A DNA stretch of 37,208 bases from Flavobacteriales bacterium (GTDB lineage: Bacteria; Bacteroidota; Bacteroidia; Flavobacteriales_D; Sanyastnellaceae), in assembly GCA_030729695.1 (NCBI GenBank), contig JANQWV010000045.1, positions 29,519-66,726 on the forward strand, written 5' to 3'. Positions 34,713 through 37,208 of the stretch are shown in pieces (within the stretch, counting starts at the first letter, position 1; each line of letters opens with the position of its first letter). Both the position numbers and the translations under genes were made by a program. The notes beneath the pieces were generated by a model that saw nothing but the letters and a program-made list of their open reading frames with translations, did no database searches and was not told where the DNA came from.

Positions 34713-35635
34713 GAAGACCGGTATTTTTCAGTTTCGCTTTCTAACATAGATCTATAACTCATGTAACGCGATTCTGCAATCTCACCTTCACTCAATGCTT
34801 CTAGAACAGCGCACTTCGGTTCGTTAATGTGCTTGCAATTGTTGAACTTGCATGCAGGTAATAATTCTAAAAATTCAGGAAAATATTTCGCCAACATCTC
34901 TTCTTCGAAATTCACTAGACCAAATCCTTTAATACCCGGAGTGTCAATTAAAAACGATGTTGGACTCAACTGAAAAATCTCGGCGAAAGTAGTCGTGTGT
35001 TGTCCTTTCCCGCTCCAGTCACTTATTTCACCAATACGAATGTCCTCGTTGTTTGAAATCTTACTCACAAGAGAAGACTTTCCAACACCGCTGTGTCCCG
35101 AAAATAAAAACGTTCCTACTTCAATGAGTTCTTTCAATTCTTGAAGTCCTTGTCCCGTTTCAATACTCGTAAACAACAACTCGTATCCAATGCTTTTGTA
35201 GATGGAAGCCAAGTCAATGGCTTTCTCTTTTTCTTCTTCAGAAAAAATATCCCACTTATGAAAAACAAGCGTTACAGGTATGCGATACGCTTCAGCAGTT
35301 ACTAAAAAACGATCAATAAATCCGGGCGTGGTTTGCGGACGGTCAATGGTAATAAGTAGGAAAGCCCGAGTAATATTCGCCGCAATAATCTGCGCTTCTT
35401 TCGAAAGGTTTACCGATTTCCGAATAATATAATTGGTGCGGTCGTGAATGCGATGAATACTTCCGTTCCCGTCACTGTCCATTTCAACATCTACATAATC
35501 TCCAGCTGCAATAGGGTTTGTGGTGCGAAGGCCTTGCAGTCGAATTTTTCCGCGAAGCGAACACACCACAATCTTCCCGTCAATTAAAACGTCGTAAGAT
35601 TTTCCCGTTGTTTTGAATACCAATCCTTTTTTCAC
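34709..35635 (-). CDS. rsgA: Ribosome small-subunit biogenesis GTPase RsgA
   Basis: The 308-residue protein matures 30S subunits. It has an N-terminal OB-fold (about 1-70) and a circularly permuted GTPase domain in the order G4-G1-G3: the G4 position reads VFHKWD (126-129 HKWD, where NKxD or TKxD is usual), G1 is GHSGVGKSS (180-188), and G3 is DTPGIKGFG (231-239). A C-terminal zinc motif has Cys262, Cys267, His269 and Cys275 (ACKFNNCKHINEPKC). Length fits. It starts 22 bases from the divergent TPP-riboswitch promoter. It leads the membrane-protein gene in a two-gene operon. Confidence 0.96.
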   Translation of the reverse strand: MKKGLVFKTTGKSYDVLIDGKIVVCSLRGKIRLQGLRTTNPIAAGDYVDVEMDSDGNGSIHRIHDRTNYIIRKSVNLSKEAQIIAANITRAFLLITIDRPQTTPGFIDRFLVTAEAYRIPVTLVFHKWDIFSEEEKEKAIDLASIYKSIGYELLFTSIETGQGLQELKELIEVGTFLFSGHSGVGKSSLVSKISNNEDIRIGEISDWSGKGQHTTTFAEIFQLSPTSFLIDTPGIKGFGLVNFEEEMLAKYFPEFLELLPACKFNNCKHINEPKCAVLEALSEGEIAESRYMSYRSMLESETEKYRSS

Positions 35636-35664
35636 TTGTCTAAGGTAATACCTTTCTATATTTG
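35636..35664 (+). promoter_or_regulatory. Promoter of the TPP-controlled receptor
   Basis: A TTG (35636-35638), 18 bases of spacer and TATATTTG (35657-35664) fit the Bacteroidota promoter TTG-n(17-20)-TAnnTTTG. It begins directly next to the rsgA start codon on the other strand, and ends 7 bases before the riboswitch. Confidence 0.65.
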
Positions 35665-35670
35665 CGCCGT

Positions 35671-35768
35671 TCTCATAGGGGTGCCATTCGAAAAATAATG
35701 GCTGAGATTAGACCCTTCTTGTTTCAGAACAAGAGGAACCTGGGCGGGTAATGCCGCCAAGGAAAAGA
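35671..35768 (+). ncRNA. TPP riboswitch (THI element)
   Basis: The RNA senses thiamin pyrophosphate. All conserved blocks are in order: GGGGTGCC (35678-35685), the stem GCCATT/AATGGC around a short A-rich loop (35683-35702), GGCTGAGA (35700-35707), ACCC (35712-35715), an extra hairpin CTTGTT/AACAAG (35718-35733), GAACCTG (35736-35742), and the stem GGCGG/CCGCC holding GTAATGCC (to 35758), then AAGGAA. The start codon of the receptor is about 48 bases past the end. No T-run is seen, so control is more likely of translation than of termination. Confidence 0.95.
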
Positions 35769-35815
35769 TGAACAACGTGCACCATAACCCCTGTCGTGCG
35801 CTCAAAGTAAAATAC

Positions 35816-37208
35816 ATGTTTAAGAAAATTGTTTTTGTAAGCGTTGCGCTTTTTGTTGCATCAAGTTCATTTGCACAAGAAAAAAAAGACACGACAACTG
35901 TCCCAACTTTTGTTTTAAATCCTGTCAGTATTCGCGATGTGTGGTCGGCAGAAAATGATGCGCCATTCGCGCTAACGAATCTGAAGCCAATGGATATTGA
36001 TAAGATCAACACCGGAGTGGATCTGCCATTCCTATTGCGTTTTACACCTTCTCTTACCGTAACATCGGATGCTGGTAACGGAATAGGTTATACGGGTTTG
36101 TGGATCCGCGGAAGTGATCCCACGCGCGTGAACGTTTCCATAAACGGAGTGCCGTTGAATGACCCTGAAAGTCAGCAAGTGTTTTGGGTGAATACACCTG
36201 ATTTGGCATCTTCCAGTTCGAACATTCAAGTTCAACGCGGAATAGGAACTTCCTCAAACGGCACAGGTTCTTTTGGAGGAAGCATTCACTTAGATACCGA
36301 CACTGATTTAGAGCGGAATTTTGTTCGAATTAATACGGGTGGAGGTTCTTTTGGTAGCAACAAATTAATGTTTGAAATAGGAAACAAGGCGAGACCTAAT
36401 TTTGAGTACAATATTCGCGTTAGTCGAATTGAATCCGAAGGATACATCGATCGAGCTAAAACAAATTTGTTCTCTTATTTCACCAAAGGAAAATTTACGC
36501 TACACAAGGAACATCTTCGTTCAAAGGAATTGACATTTTTTGTTTTTGGTGGAAAGGAAAACACTTATCAGGCTTGGAATGGAACTCCTTATGAAAAACT
36601 ATACGGAACCACATCCGATATACTTGCGTTTGCAAGTCGCAATGGTGCATCGCAAGCCGATATCGATAATTTATTGAATTCGGGTAGAACGTACAATGCT
36701 TATCTCTACGAAAACGAAATTGACAATTATAGACAAGAACATGCGCAGGCACATTATTTTTCTTCAAAGAAAAGAGATGGCGCAATGCATGAATTAAGAG
36801 CTGCTTTACACTTCACGCATGGGGAAGGGTATTTTGAACAGTTCAAGACCGATCAGGATGTTGCGAACTACAACATGCTTCCACAAATTGTAAATGGAGA
36901 TACGCTTTCGCTCACGAATTTGGTAAGAAGAAGATGGTTGAACAATAACTTTTACGGGGCGACAAGTTCGTATGTGATTAGAAAGAGAAAATTCACGAGC
37001 ACTTCAGGAGTAGGTTTGAATCATTACAGTGGTCAGCATTACGGCAGAGTTATAGCAATTGATAATCCGTTGGTTTTTGATGTAGATCACGAGTATTATT
37101 ATGGGCAATCAGACAAATACGACGCGAATGCTTTTTCGAAAATAGAGTGGGCTGTTGTACCAAGGAAGTTAATTGTAAACGCTGATATACAGGCTAGGCA
37201 TGTTTCAT
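35816..37208 (+). CDS. TPP-regulated TonB-dependent outer-membrane receptor (3' partial)
   Basis: The frame runs off the right edge; 464 full codons are seen. It has a signal peptide (MFKKIVFVSVALFVASSSFAQ) and a plug domain (about 40-160, with LLRFTPSLTVTSDAGNGIGYTGLWIRGSDPTRVNVSINGVPLNDPE, then VQRGIGTSSNGTGSFGGSIHL) followed by beta-barrel strands. I chose the ATG at 35816 because it gives this signal peptide; an in-frame ATG at 35768 would add 16 residues of non-signal sequence. TonB-dependent receptors import scarce ligands through the outer membrane, and the riboswitch in front points to thiamin or a precursor as ligand. Outer-membrane receptors under TPP-riboswitch control are known in Bacteroidota, so this is well grounded but not proven here. 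No N-terminal carboxypeptidase-like domain is present. Confidence 0.92.
   Translation, partial: MFKKIVFVSVALFVASSSFAQEKKDTTTVPTFVLNPVSIRDVWSAENDAPFALTNLKPMDIDKINTGVDLPFLLRFTPSLTVTSDAGNGIGYTGLWIRGSDPTRVNVSINGVPLNDPESQQVFWVNTPDLASSSSNIQVQRGIGTSSNGTGSFGGSIHLDTDTDLERNFVRINTGGGSFGSNKLMFEIGNKARPNFEYNIRVSRIESEGYIDRAKTNLFSYFTKGKFTLHKEHLRSKELTFFVFGGKENTYQAWNGTPYEKLYGTTSDILAFASRNGASQADIDNLLNSGRTYNAYLYENEIDNYRQEHAQAHYFSSKKRDGAMHELRAALHFTHGEGYFEQFKTDQDVANYNMLPQIVNGDTLSLTNLVRRRWLNNNFYGATSSYVIRKRKFTSTSGVGLNHYSGQHYGRVIAIDNPLVFDVDHEYYYGQSDKYDANAFSKIEWAVVPRKLIVNADIQARHVS

Noticed and set aside
35768-35815. Upstream ATG that would add 16 residues to the TonB receptor
   Set aside because: It lies at the edge of the riboswitch and would spoil the signal peptide; the ATG at 35816 fits better.

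Overview
The window reads as a chromosomal piece of a Bacteroidota bacterium, most likely order Flavobacteriales near Crocinitomicaceae/Cryomorphaceae; that rank is inference. The grounds are: secreted proteins with both type A and type B C-terminal sorting domains of the type IX secretion system (T9SS), a PorP/SprF protein beside a PorE-like protein, a bifunctional DAHP synthase/chorismate mutase, an atpD-atpC pair standing alone with a minimal epsilon subunit, -7 boxes of the form TAnnTTTG, and A-rich start regions with almost no Shine-Dalgarno sequences. Base composition is moderately AT-rich and even. I see no insertion sequence, prophage, integrase or CRISPR array.

Layout. 1-4500 (+) is a T9SS/adhesin cluster: a calcium-binding-repeat surface protein cut by the left edge, a PorP/SprF protein and a TPR/beta-propeller/OmpA protein. 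4481-8696 holds a NadR-like kinase (-), a GAF-SpoIIE phosphatase (+), and an O-antigen ligase/polymerase and chain-length protein (-). 8896-12027 (+) is atpD-atpC-tig, closed by a terminator shared with a DUF349 protein (-). 13881-19997 (+) is recX, prfB (with a programmed +1 frameshift), fumC, manC, a TonB-C-domain protein and hutH. 20000-25094 (-) holds a T9SS type A protein, a polyprenyl-phosphate sugar transferase, a lipoprotein and a Gfo/Idh/MocA oxidoreductase. Then come pcm (+), a FAH-family enzyme, a small OmpA protein and the DAHP synthase/chorismate mutase (-). 28163-28417 (-) is a tRNA-Lys/tRNA-Leu pair with two hairpin terminators. 28517-34038 (+) holds a small secreted protein, a type B T9SS multidomain protein, a UPF1/IGHMBP2-like helicase and a lipoprotein. 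34035-35635 (-) is a YwaF-type membrane protein and rsgA. The right edge holds a TPP riboswitch and the start of a TonB-dependent receptor (+).

How the genes fit together. Most encode housekeeping functions (ATP synthase, folding, termination, TCA cycle, aromatic amino acid entry, ribosome assembly, repair). Two themes stand out. One is the cell surface: T9SS substrates and partners, GDP-mannose supply, polyprenyl-sugar transferase, chain-length and polymerase proteins, which together suggest a decorated envelope and surface adhesins. The other is uptake control: the TPP riboswitch in front of a TonB-dependent receptor points to thiamin or thiamin-precursor import across the outer membrane. 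The features most worth follow-up are that riboswitch and its possible switching strand, the SD-dependent prfB frameshift in an organism that otherwise seems not to use SD sequences, the adhesin/PorP/PorE-like cluster, and several tightly packed regulatory junctions.
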